8,966 nt of DNA. Source: an uncultured Bacilli bacterium. Its GTDB lineage: Bacteria > Bacillota_I > Bacilli_A > RF39 > UBA660. Location: NCBI GenBank assembly GCA_944358565.1, contig CALVRK010000041.1, forward strand, positions 1-8,966. Direction: 5' to 3'. Of the stretch, positions 1 through 5,252 are shown piece by piece; position 1 is the stretch's first letter; each line of letters opens with the position of its first letter. The position numbers were made by a program, and so were the translations under genes. Under the pieces are notes generated by a model, which was given only the letters and a program-made list of their open reading frames with translations, was not told the origin of the DNA and searched no databases.

Positions 1-26
1 GCCTTAGGTTTCTGTGAAGTAGAAAA

Positions 27-70
27 AGCTTACCGTGAGGTAAGCTAATGTCAAAATTTATTTTGGCATT
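27..70 (+). other. Two tandem hairpins, possible 3' end of an upstream RNA or transcript
   Basis: The first hairpin is a perfect 8-bp stem, AGCTTACC (27-34) with GGTAAGCT (39-46), closed by a GTGA loop of the GNRA class. The second is a 10-bp stem with one G-U pair, AATGTCAAAA (47-56) with TTTTGGCATT (61-70), and a TTTA loop. The second is followed by only a weak T-run, so it is at best a poor intrinsic terminator. Both lie upstream of the promoter at 79-106 and so belong to whatever precedes the window. The GNRA-capped stem looks more like the end of a structured RNA than coding sequence, but I do not recognise the family and too little is visible. Confidence 0.4.
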
Positions 71-78
71 TTGTTCAT

Positions 79-106
79 TTGACAAAATTTTATTTGATGT
101 TATAAT
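79..106 (+). promoter_or_regulatory. Sigma-A promoter for the DUF4116-like gene
   Basis: The -35 box is TTGACA (79-84) and the -10 box is TATAAT (101-106), both full consensus with a 16-bp spacer. Transcription should start near 113, giving a leader of about 22 bases that carries the ribosome binding site GAAAGGG (121-127). Confidence 0.8.
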
Positions 107-134
107 ATGCTCATTATTTTGAAAGGGTGATATT

Positions 135-512
135 ATGATTACTGAAAATGCAAAAATTAGATGGATTAATTATTTTAATAATGGAGTTTCTCTTTCTTTT
201 GCGCCTGCAAGTATTCAAGATAATAAGGAATTAGTGATGATAGCTGTAGGTTTAAATGGAGAAAATTTAAAGTTTGCAAGCGAAAGATTAAAAAATGATA
301 TGGATGTTGTATTATTGGCTATCAATCAAGATGTAGAATATTTAAAATATGCTGATAAAGGCTTACAATCTTTGATTATTTTAAAAGGAATTGAAGCTAT
401 TAAAGAAGATGAACTTCCTGATTTAACACCTTTATTAGAAGCTATTGTTCGCGGAGAGTTTACAAGTTTTGAAAATGAAGAAGATGTTGATAGGAAAAAT
501 TTAAGAAAATAG
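135..512 (+). CDS. Short DUF4116-like repeat protein
   Basis: A 125-residue protein with no signal peptide or membrane segment, so probably cytoplasmic. Residues 21-89 hold two and a half copies of a roughly 25-residue unit: a start like FASERLKND, a hydrophobic helix like DVVLLAI, then an Asn/Asp-rich turn leading to YLKYAD. This pattern matches the DUF4116 repeats found in many copies in long proteins of bacteria, protists and giant viruses. Its molecular function is unknown to me. The C-terminal 35 residues are acidic and then basic, without repeats. ATG at 135 is the start because GAAAGGG lies 7 bases upstream. The gene is monocistronic, with a consensus promoter before it and no neighbour close behind. 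It is short for this family. The family call rests on repeat pattern alone. Confidence 0.7.
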   Translation: MITENAKIRWINYFNNGVSLSFAPASIQDNKELVMIAVGLNGENLKFASERLKNDMDVVLLAINQDVEYLKYADKGLQSLIILKGIEAIKEDELPDLTPLLEAIVRGEFTSFENEEDVDRKNLRK

Positions 513-536
513 GTTAAAAATATGAGCTTTAGGTTT

Positions 537-606
537 AAGATATTCTTAGAGGATAATTTAAATTAGTGATAGAATATTCTTGTGATAGCATTTCTAAGAG
601 TATTTT
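537..606 (+). repeat. Long imperfect inverted repeat in the intergenic region before gpsB
   Basis: Bases 537-550 can pair with 593-606 in a 14-bp stem with two G-U pairs and a loop of about 42 bases. No T-run follows, so it is not a terminator. The loop holds two copies of GTGATAG (566-572 and 582-588) around the palindrome GAATATTC (572-579). It could be a structured 3' UTR, an operator, or chance in AT-rich DNA. The 241-base gap 513-753 holds no convincing gene apart from this and the terminator. Confidence 0.35.
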
Positions 607-667
607 GAGAGTTATATTTGATGATTTTAATGTTTATAATTGATAAAAATAAAAGACTAAATAATAT

Positions 668-720
668 AAAAAGACTGTTTCAATGGCAATTTATGGTCAT
701 TGACAAATAGTCTTTTTTTT
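668..720 (+). terminator. Strong intrinsic terminator upstream of gpsB
   Basis: AAAAAGACT (668-676) pairs with AGTCTTTTT (709-717). The stem continues through G677-T708 and TTT/AAA, and after a two-base bulge CAATG (681-685) pairs with CATTG (698-702). A run of eight T follows the AGTC. It ends transcripts arriving from the DUF4116-like gene. Its descending arm contains TTGACA, which may be the -35 box of gpsB. Confidence 0.8.
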
Positions 721-728
721 GAGAAAAT
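700..728 (+). promoter_or_regulatory. Candidate gpsB promoter sharing bases with the upstream terminator
   Basis: TTGACA (700-705) is a full-consensus -35 box, and GAAAAT (723-728) is a 4-of-6 match to the -10 box at the ideal 17-bp spacing. The spacer contains the T-run of the terminator. The start would be near 735, leaving room for the AGGAGG site of gpsB. The weak -10 keeps confidence moderate. An alternative is a promoter upstream of the hairpin (TATAAT at 635-640), which would need readthrough. Confidence 0.45.
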
Positions 729-753
729 GATAGTGTTTAAGGAGGGGATGACC

Positions 754-1083
754 GTGCTTCAAGAAAGATTATTACTTACACCAAAAGATATTTTGGAAAA
801 AGAGTTTAAAATTGATACAAGAGGTTATAGACCCCAAGAGGTAGATAAGTTCTTAGATGAAGTAATAAGTGATTATGATGAAATGATTTCAATGATTAAA
901 GATTTAGAACGTGAGAAGAAAGATTTAATTGATGAAAATATTAGATTAAAACAAGAAGTACGTAATGCTAGAACTAAGTTAGATGTTCTAAGAAATGCAG
1001 CACCTACAGAGGTTTCGAATGCAGATTTATTAAGACGTCTTTCTAATCTTGAAAAGATCATTTACGGTGAAAGTAATAAATAA
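754..1083 (+). CDS. gpsB: Cell division regulator GpsB (DivIVA family)
   Basis: A 109-residue DivIVA-domain protein. GpsB is a cytosolic, membrane-associated hexamer that couples cell-wall synthesis enzymes such as class A penicillin-binding proteins to division and elongation. Residues 1-35 carry the conserved membrane and partner-binding head, with KDILEKEF (11-18) and RGYRPQEVDKFLDEV (23-37). Residues 38-80 form a charged coiled coil. The C-terminal NADLLRRLSNLEKIIYG (89-105) is the small GpsB hexamerisation helix. I chose GTG at 754 because AGGAGG (740-745) lies 8 bases upstream and the protein then begins MLQERLLLTPKDILEKEF, like Bacillus GpsB. ATG at 748 is too close to that site, and an upstream TTG falls inside the terminator. 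rnpB follows at once, as in Bacillus subtilis. Confidence 0.93.
   Translation: MLQERLLLTPKDILEKEFKIDTRGYRPQEVDKFLDEVISDYDEMISMIKDLEREKKDLIDENIRLKQEVRNARTKLDVLRNAAPTEVSNADLLRRLSNLEKIIYGESNK
1049..1077 (+). promoter_or_regulatory. Candidate rnpB promoter inside the end of gpsB
   Basis: TTGAAA (1049-1054) and AGTAAT (1072-1077) lie 17 bp apart. They match 5 of 6 and 4 of 6 consensus positions. The predicted start near 1084 coincides with the expected 5' end of the RNase P RNA. It sits wholly within gpsB codons. Position and spacing support it; the weak -10 does not. Confidence 0.45.
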
Positions 1084-1434
1084 TATTTTGGCAAATGCTG
1101 CATTCATAGTAATGTAGAGGAAAGTCCATGCTTACACAGTCTGTGATGACTGTAGTGTTTGTGCATAGGGAATAAATAACCTATGGTAGCTTTTTGGCTA
1201 ACGGCGAAGTTTAACCTAAGTCTTTGATATGGTGATACTTCATAAAGTGCCGCAGTGACGATGCTTTTAGAAATAAAAGAGTGAAACGTGGTAAACCCCG
1301 CAAGTAAGAAACCCAAATTTTGGTAGGGGAACCTAATAAGAGAGAATATACGAATTTCTTATGGGATTGCTTTTGGCAATAGATAAATGTTTGCCGCCTA
1401 GAGATAGGAACAGAACATGGCTTATAAAATATTA
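1084..1434 (+). ncRNA. rnpB: RNase P RNA, bacterial type B
   Basis: Catalytic RNA of RNase P, which removes the 5' leader from pre-tRNAs together with the RnpA protein. The conserved P4 strands are present: GAGGAAAGTCCATGC (1117-1131) and ACAGAACATGGCTTA (1410-1424). The core GTGAAACGTGGTAAACCCC (1281-1299) and the L15-region motif GGTAGGGGAACC (1322-1333) read almost like the Bacillus subtilis RNA, which marks it as type B. P1 is formed by TAATATTTT (1081-1089) and AAAATATTA (1426-1434), so its 5' strand reaches into the gpsB stop codon. A T6 run (1435-1440) follows P1 and may end the transcript. The P19 region is cut to a tiny hairpin, CCTA-GAGA-TAGG (1397-1408), much shorter than in Bacillus. 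The mature 5' end is uncertain by a few bases. Confidence 0.96.
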
Positions 1435-1461
1435 TTTTTTGTATATTAAGGAAGGATTGTA

Positions 1462-1932
1462 ATGAAAGAGATTGGCGCGAAATTAAAAGAAGCCCGTGAA
1501 AGTATAGGCGTTTCGATTGAAGAAGTGGCTGAAGATTTAAAACTTCGGCCATCTCAGATAGAAAACATTGAAGCTGGAAATACGGAAGCTTTTAAAGATA
1601 TGTTTTATTTAAAATATTTTATTAGAGATTATGCGAAATATTTAGGCTTAGATAAAGAAGATTTAATTGATGAATTTAATGAATATTTATTTGATTATAC
1701 TTCAAGGCTTTCTTTAGATGATATTAAAGCGGCTAAAAAAAGTAAAAAGGAAACTAAAAGAATCAAATCTCCCTATACTATGGAAAGAAAAAATAGGACA
1801 GCACTTATTATGTTTGGAATTTATGTGATTATAGCACTTTTAGTTGCTCTTATAATTTATTTAATTATTAGTTTAAATACATCAGAAGATGATGAATTTA
1901 TCGAAGGCACTATTATTACAGAAAGTAGGTAG
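1462..1932 (+). CDS. rodZ: RodZ/YmfM-like HTH membrane protein
   Basis: A 156-residue membrane protein. Residues 1-65 are a Cro/C1-type helix-turn-helix of the RodZ kind, with KEIGAKLKEARESIGVSIEE and LRPSQIENIEAGN, followed by YLKYFIRDYAKYLGLD. In RodZ this domain binds the actin-like MreB rather than DNA. A basic linker (89-112) precedes one transmembrane helix (about 113-138), so the N-terminus should face the cytoplasm. Only about 18 acidic residues lie outside. The beta-rich C-terminal DUF4115 domain of larger RodZ proteins is absent, so this is a short form. AAGGAAGG (1448-1455) lies 6 bases before the ATG. pgsA starts 6 bases after the stop, and a ymfM-pgsA pair is typical of Bacilli. 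The gene may be transcribed with rnpB or pgsA, as I see no clear promoter of its own. Confidence 0.85.
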   Translation: MKEIGAKLKEARESIGVSIEEVAEDLKLRPSQIENIEAGNTEAFKDMFYLKYFIRDYAKYLGLDKEDLIDEFNEYLFDYTSRLSLDDIKAAKKSKKETKRIKSPYTMERKNRTALIMFGIYVIIALLVALIIYLIISLNTSEDDEFIEGTIITESR

Positions 1933-1938
1933 TTAAAT

Positions 1939-2538
1939 ATGAATTTACCAAATAAATTAACAATGACCAGAATTGTTATGACTTTTTTAATTATTTTAAT
2001 TTTGTTATTTCCATTTTCAGCAATGGGAATTAATGTAACACAACTTTTTATTAACGAATCTATAAGAGTGGATATTCGTTATCCGATAGCGGGAATACTT
2101 TTTATTTTAGCTTCACTTACAGATTTTGTTGATGGTTATATTGCGCGTTCACGTAATTTAATTACTGATTTTGGCAAAATGATGGATGCGATTGCGGATA
2201 AGATTTTAGTTAACTCTGTACTTATTATTTTATGTGCACAAGGGTTTATTCATCCAATTATTCCAGTTGTTATTATAGTAAGGGATACAATTGTTGATTC
2301 GATTAAAATGGTAGCCGGATCTAAAGGTAATGTAGTTGCAGCTATTAAAACTGGTAAGTTTAAAACGGCTTCTTTAATGATTGGAATTGTTATGACTTTA
2401 TTTTATAATTTACCATTTGAACTTTGGAATATTCGTATTTCAGATTTCTTACTTATTATAGCGTGTGTACTTTCAATTTTTTCTGGAATTCAATATTTTG
2501 TAATGAATAAAAAGTATATATTTGATGAAGGAATGTAA
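1939..2538 (+). CDS. pgsA: CDP-diacylglycerol--glycerol-3-phosphate 3-phosphatidyltransferase
   Basis: Integral membrane enzyme that makes phosphatidylglycerol phosphate from CDP-diacylglycerol and glycerol 3-phosphate, the committed step to phosphatidylglycerol. The full CDP-alcohol phosphatidyltransferase signature D-x2-DG-x2-AR-x8-G-x3-D-x3-D is present: D62, D65, G66, A69, R70, G79, D83 and D87. These aspartates bind the metal ions and act in catalysis. The N-terminal NLPNKLTMTRI is typical of PgsA. About six membrane helices can be seen, and 199 residues is a normal length. The upstream GTAGGTAG site is weak, which suggests translation coupled to rodZ, 6 bases upstream. The order rodZ/ymfM-pgsA-recA matches Bacilli, except that cinA, usually between pgsA and recA, is absent. 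Other CDP-alcohol transferases are possible, but N-terminus and context favour PgsA. Confidence 0.93.
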   Translation: MNLPNKLTMTRIVMTFLIILILLFPFSAMGINVTQLFINESIRVDIRYPIAGILFILASLTDFVDGYIARSRNLITDFGKMMDAIADKILVNSVLIILCAQGFIHPIIPVVIIVRDTIVDSIKMVAGSKGNVVAAIKTGKFKTASLMIGIVMTLFYNLPFELWNIRISDFLLIIACVLSIFSGIQYFVMNKKYIFDEGM

Positions 2539-2550
2539 AAGTTCCTTTTT
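2528..2550 (+). terminator. Intrinsic terminator overlapping the pgsA stop
   Basis: AAGGAA (2528-2533) pairs with TTCCTT (2542-2547) over an 8-base loop that contains the pgsA stop codon, and T's run to 2550. The stem is short, so termination may be partial. A second T-rich run lies at 2559-2566. Confidence 0.6.
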
Positions 2551-2566
2551 AAATTATTATTTTTTT

Positions 2567-2578
2567 GAACAAATGTTC
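2567..2578 (+). promoter_or_regulatory. SOS box (LexA/DinR operator) of recA
   Basis: The sequence GAAC-AAAT-GTTC is an exact GAAC-N4-GTTC, the core of the Gram-positive LexA (DinR) operator whose consensus is CGAAC-N4-GTTCG. The outer right G is present (2579) and the outer left base is T (2566). It lies 9 bases upstream of the recA -35 box, so LexA bound here could block the promoter until DNA damage. No lexA gene is in the window. Confidence 0.82.
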
Positions 2579-2587
2579 GCAAAAGTG

Positions 2588-2616
2588 TTGACAATTTAAT
2601 TTAGATATTATAAAAT
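2588..2616 (+). promoter_or_regulatory. recA promoter
   Basis: TTGACA (2588-2593) and TAAAAT (2611-2616) are separated by 17 bp. The predicted start is near 2623, giving a leader of about 23 bases with AAGGAGG (2632-2638) placed 7 bases before the ATG. Confidence 0.8.
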
Positions 2617-2645
2617 GTGATTGTAGGAGCGAAGGAGGAAAATAA

Positions 2646-3644
2646 ATGACAAAATCAACTAGTGAAGCTGATCAAAACTTAAAACAAGTTTTAGCCGATA
2701 TTGAAAAACAATTTGGTAAAGGATCATTAATGCGTTTAGGTGACAATGATCGTAGAGAAATAGATGTAATTTCTAGTGGTAGTATAGCTTTAGATGTGGC
2801 TTTAGGTATTGGAGGATATCCTAAGGGGAGAATTATAGAAATATTTGGACCTGAGTCTAGTGGTAAAACAACATTTGCTCTTCATGCGATTGCTGAAGCT
2901 CAAAAAGTTGGAGGAAAAGCGGCTTTTATAGATGCTGAAAATTCACTTGATCCACAGTATGCAGCAAGACTTGGTGTAGATATAAATGAATTATTACTTT
3001 CTCAACCAGATAATGGTGAACAAGCTTTAGAGATTACTGAGGCTTTGGTACGTAGCGGTGCTATTAGTGTTATTGTAATTGATTCAGTTGCCGCTTTAGT
3101 TCCAAAAGCTGAAATTGAAGGAGAAATGGGAGATTCACAGGTCGGCCTTCAAGCTAGACTTATGAGTAAAGCACTTAGGAAGCTTGCTAGTGTTATTAAT
3201 AAAACTAACACGATTGCTATTTTTATAAATCAATTAAGAGAAAAGGTTGGAGTTGTTTATGGAAATCCAGAGGTTACTCCTGGAGGAAGAGCTTTAAAAT
3301 TTTATTCTTCGATTAGACTTGATATTAGAAGAAGTGAACAAATTAAACTTGGAACGGAAATTGTTGGTAATAAAGTAAAAGTTAAAGTAGTAAAAAACAA
3401 AATGGCGCCACCTTTTAAAACTTGTGATGTAGATATTATGTATGGAACGGGTATTTCACATGAAGGAGAACTTATTGATTTAGCTTCTCAAGCGGATATT
3501 ATTCAAAAATCTGGGGCTTGGTATTCATATAATGGTGAAAAAATTGGTCAAGGAAAAGAAAACACTAAAGAATATTTAAAGGCTAACCCTAAAATTGAAG
3601 AAGAAATTAATAAAAAGGTTCGTGAACACTATAATATGAAATAA
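2646..3644 (+). CDS. recA: Recombinase RecA
   Basis: ATP-dependent strand-exchange protein. It forms filaments on single-stranded DNA, drives homologous recombination and repair, and triggers LexA self-cleavage in the SOS response. The Walker A motif GPESSGKT is at 68-75, the catalytic glutamate is E98 in DAENSLDP, and Walker B VIVID is at 142-146. DNA-binding loop L1 (EIEGEMGDSQVG, 156-167) and loop L2 with its lead-in (EKVGVVYGNPEVTPGG, 199-214) are intact. The 332 residues make a slightly short RecA; the C-terminal tail ends basic (HYNMK) instead of in the usual acidic run. No intein or frameshift is seen. The gene has its own SOS-regulated promoter and a terminator on each side, so it is a single-gene unit although it sits next to pgsA. 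Confidence 0.99.
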   Translation: MTKSTSEADQNLKQVLADIEKQFGKGSLMRLGDNDRREIDVISSGSIALDVALGIGGYPKGRIIEIFGPESSGKTTFALHAIAEAQKVGGKAAFIDAENSLDPQYAARLGVDINELLLSQPDNGEQALEITEALVRSGAISVIVIDSVAALVPKAEIEGEMGDSQVGLQARLMSKALRKLASVINKTNTIAIFINQLREKVGVVYGNPEVTPGGRALKFYSSIRLDIRRSEQIKLGTEIVGNKVKVKVVKNKMAPPFKTCDVDIMYGTGISHEGELIDLASQADIIQKSGAWYSYNGEKIGQGKENTKEYLKANPKIEEEINKKVREHYNMK

Positions 3645-3678
3645 ACTGATAGGTTTTAATACTTATCAGTTTTGTTTT
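3643..3678 (+). terminator. recA intrinsic terminator
   Basis: AAACTGATA (3643-3651) pairs perfectly with TATCAGTTT (3664-3672) over a 12-base loop, and the run TTTTGTTTT follows. The stem begins on the recA stop codon. The end of the T-run is also the start of the next gene's -35 box. Confidence 0.85.
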
Positions 3679-3705
3679 GACTTTTATATATTTTTTAGAT
3701 ATAAT
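3677..3705 (+). promoter_or_regulatory. Promoter of the VTPE-repeat protein gene
   Basis: TTGACT (3677-3682) and TATAAT (3700-3705) lie 17 bp apart, a near-perfect sigma-A promoter. Transcription should begin near 3712, 19 bases before the ATG. The first TT of the -35 box belongs to the recA terminator T-run. Confidence 0.85.
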
Positions 3706-3730
3706 TATTTTAGAATATGGAGGGATTTTT

Positions 3731-4297
3731 ATGGACGATAAGAAAGATGTAATAAATAATGGTGAAAATCAAGCAAATAATATGGATTATAGTTTTGATT
3801 TTGCTAATCAAGTTGATGACAACCCAGCTCCAGTAACACCTGAGGTTACTCCTACAGAAAATGCTTCAACATTAGAAACACCAGCTGCAGACAATGTGGC
3901 TGCTACACCAGTTTCTGAAAATGTGGTGCCAGAAGCTTCAGCTACGGAAAGTGTTACTCCAGAGACAGTTACTAATGTGCAAGATGCAGCACCTACTGTA
4001 GAAGTAACACCTGAAGTTACTCCTACACCAGAGGTAACTCCTGTTGCTGAGAATGGGGTTACTACAGAGACAGTAGAACAGTCTACTACAGATACTACTA
4101 ATGCAGAGGGTATTCCAGTGATGCCTGGAGAGGGCCTTGTTACACCTGAAACAGCAGGCATGCCTGAAAATAATTCTGAAGAAGATTTGGAATTAATTAA
4201 AGATAAAAAAGCTACAAAAAGATTTTTGATTATATTGTTTGTGATACTTTTAATATTTATTATTGCATTACCATTTATATTTAGTGTTGCGGGATAA
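3731..4297 (+). CDS. Acidic Val-Thr-Pro-Glu repeat protein with a C-terminal membrane anchor
   Basis: A 188-residue protein I cannot assign to a named family. Residues 1-30 are Asn/Asp-rich. Residues 31-145 are low-complexity and rich in Thr, Pro, Val, Glu and Ala, with repeated VTPE units (35-38, 75-78, 92-95, 137-140) and the variants VTPT and VTPV. Such a stretch is expected to be disordered. A charged segment, EEDLELIKDKKATKR (150-164), precedes one hydrophobic helix (about 165-183) and a five-residue tail. There is no signal peptide and no cysteine. The basic residues before the helix predict a cytoplasmic N-terminus, making it tail-anchored with the repeat region inside the cell. The start is ATG 3731, with GGAGGG (3719-3724) 6 bases upstream; an upstream TTG in frame lies in the promoter. 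It has its own promoter and terminator. Repeat number probably varies between strains, by inference. Confidence 0.8.
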   Translation: MDDKKDVINNGENQANNMDYSFDFANQVDDNPAPVTPEVTPTENASTLETPAADNVAATPVSENVVPEASATESVTPETVTNVQDAAPTVEVTPEVTPTPEVTPVAENGVTTETVEQSTTDTTNAEGIPVMPGEGLVTPETAGMPENNSEEDLELIKDKKATKRFLIILFVILLIFIIALPFIFSVAG

Positions 4298-4317
4298 TTA
4301 ATATCCCTTTTATTTTT
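4291..4317 (+). terminator. Terminator of the VTPE-repeat gene
   Basis: GGGATA (4291-4296) pairs with TATCCC (4302-4307) over a 5-base loop, followed by TTTTATTTTT. The stem overlaps the stop codon. The T-run lies on one side only, so it does not also serve the convergent minus-strand gene, whose stop codon falls in that run. Confidence 0.8.
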
Positions 4318-4948
4318 GTTTAATCATTTTGAAAATATTATATATTTTTTGGAAATTATCATTTGTTTTGCTGATTTCCTTTTTTAATTTTTTATATGCT
4401 CTATTAATGTTTGTCTCTGGAGTATTAAAACATTCTAAGCATAAATAGTTTAGCTTTTGGATGTTTTTTTGTCTATATATTTCATCTAATTCTTTATGAA
4501 TAAATTGTTCATGTTCAACTTCGAATCTTGTTTTAAAAAAATTTGTTTTAGATTTTTTTATTATTTGATAATTTAATTTTGTTTCTTTTTGAAATTTGAG
4601 TATTTCTATTACATCGTCTTGTTCATCTGGTAATAGTGAACTTTTAAGGTGGGTTAGTCTTTCTTTGTTTAATTTAATGGCAATAGCTTCGTGTTCGCTA
4701 CCAATAATAACTGTATGTTTTATTTTAGTAATACTATTTTGTTTAAATCTTTCAGCTTTTACATTGAAGTATTTTAAAGTATCTTCATCAAATTTTACTA
4801 TATTATTTTTAATATCTAATAGTTGATTATTGTCAATTTTAATAATTGGAATTTTACGCATGTGGTAGATATTATCATTTTGGTTCCAATCAAAAAAATC
4901 ATAATATTCTTTTTGAAAATTTAATACAACATCATATATGTAGTTCAT
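4310..4948 (-). CDS. DUF3603-like protein of unknown function
   Basis: A 212-residue soluble, lysine-rich protein. The N-terminal MNYIYDVVLNFQKEYYDFFDW, the later IPIIKI and the central HTVIIGSEHEAIAIKLN (about 88-104) resemble the Firmicutes DUF3603 family, whose members begin like YLYDVWVNW and have a similar 'visible in database, function unknown' status. I recognise the pattern only; divergence is high. The C-terminal half is helical and charged, with a single LCLECF cysteine pair. The start at 4948 is fixed by AGGAGG on the minus strand (4962-4957), 8 bases before the ATG. The first 17 bases overlap the end of the upstream membrane-protein gene, so the two are surely co-transcribed and probably translationally coupled. 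The stop codon is convergent with the plus-strand terminator near 4310. Confidence 0.65.
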   Translation of the reverse strand: MNYIYDVVLNFQKEYYDFFDWNQNDNIYHMRKIPIIKIDNNQLLDIKNNIVKFDEDTLKYFNVKAERFKQNSITKIKHTVIIGSEHEAIAIKLNKERLTHLKSSLLPDEQDDVIEILKFQKETKLNYQIIKKSKTNFFKTRFEVEHEQFIHKELDEIYRQKNIQKLNYLCLECFNTPETNINRAYKKLKKEISKTNDNFQKIYNIFKMIKQK

Positions 4949-5156
4949 TTTTTTTGCCTCCTGGAAGAAAAATTGCAAGGAATGTGATAATTAGACCGAT
5001 TGGTCCGATTAAACATTCAATACTACTACTTATAAACTTTACATATTCGGTGAAATTATACCCAATAGTCATTAAATTTAAGTAACTTATAGTAAAAACA
5101 AAACCAACTACACTGAAACCGAATCCAATTAAGAAAAAAATAGTTCGTGCTATCAT
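4932..5156 (-). CDS. Small two-helix membrane protein
   Basis: A 74-residue protein with two predicted transmembrane helices, about residues 4-26 and 48-66. Between them is a polar stretch, NLMTIGYNFTEYVKFISSSIEC, and the tail is GGKKNELHI. The basic tail suggests both ends are cytoplasmic. I do not recognise a functional family, although the pattern YLNLMTIGYNF..Y looks like a conserved Firmicutes small membrane protein. The minus-strand site AGAAGGA (5170-5164) lies 7 bases before the ATG. The gene overlaps the DUF3603-like gene by 17 bases. It diverges from scpA across a 96-base gap in which I find no good minus-strand promoter (best: TTGAAC, 17 bp, AAGAAT). Confidence 0.75.
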   Translation of the reverse strand: MIARTIFFLIGFGFSVVGFVFTISYLNLMTIGYNFTEYVKFISSSIECLIGPIGLIITFLAIFLPGGKKNELHI

Positions 5157-5206
5157 ATAATCATCCTTCTATAATTAAGTTTATTATTCTTTTTGTATTT
5201 TTTGAC

Positions 5207-5236
5207 TTGTTCAAGTAAAAAAGAAAATGTTATAAT
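5207..5236 (+). promoter_or_regulatory. Candidate scpA promoter
   Basis: TATAAT (5231-5236) is a perfect -10 box. The best -35 is TTGTTC (5207-5212, 18-bp spacing), which is poor. A better TTGACT (5202-5207) lies 23 bp away, too far. ACTTG-TT-CAAGT (5205-5216) is a small inverted repeat over the -35 and could be an operator. A start near 5243 would cut into the ribosome binding site AAGGTGA (5241-5247). Confidence 0.5.
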
Positions 5237-5252
5237 AACTAAGGTGATAGAT

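Noticed and set aside
700..753. Longer gpsB reading frame from a TTG, giving 18 extra N-terminal residues
   Set aside because: The TTG lies in the terminator's descending arm, has no ribosome site, and the extra residues are not in GpsB proteins. AGGAGG fits GTG 754.
873..1061. Minus-strand frame inside gpsB
   Set aside because: Shadow of a well supported gene, without ribosome site.
1104..1552. Minus-strand open frames across the RNase P RNA
   Set aside because: They oppose a clearly recognisable structured RNA and the start of rodZ, and have no ribosome sites or family match.
2646..3644. Possible intein or frameshift in RecA
   Set aside because: All RecA motifs occur in order in one frame at normal length.
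3677..3730. Longer start for the VTPE-repeat protein with a hydrophobic N-terminus that mimics a signal peptide
   Set aside because: The TTG is the -35 box and the following bases hold the -10 box, so this stretch is mostly upstream of the transcript. ATG 3731 has a proper ribosome site.
3808..4161. Minus-strand open frame rich in Ser, Val, Thr and Gly opposite the VTPE repeats
   Set aside because: It is the complement of the low-complexity repeat codons, and its composition is explained by them. No start signal.
4596..5085. Plus-strand frames opposite the minus-strand gene pair
   Set aside because: The minus-strand genes have good ribosome sites and coherent domains; these frames have neither.
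5193..5252. Extended scpA start with 20 extra residues
   Set aside because: It covers the -10 box region, has no ribosome site, and the added residues are not typical of ScpA.
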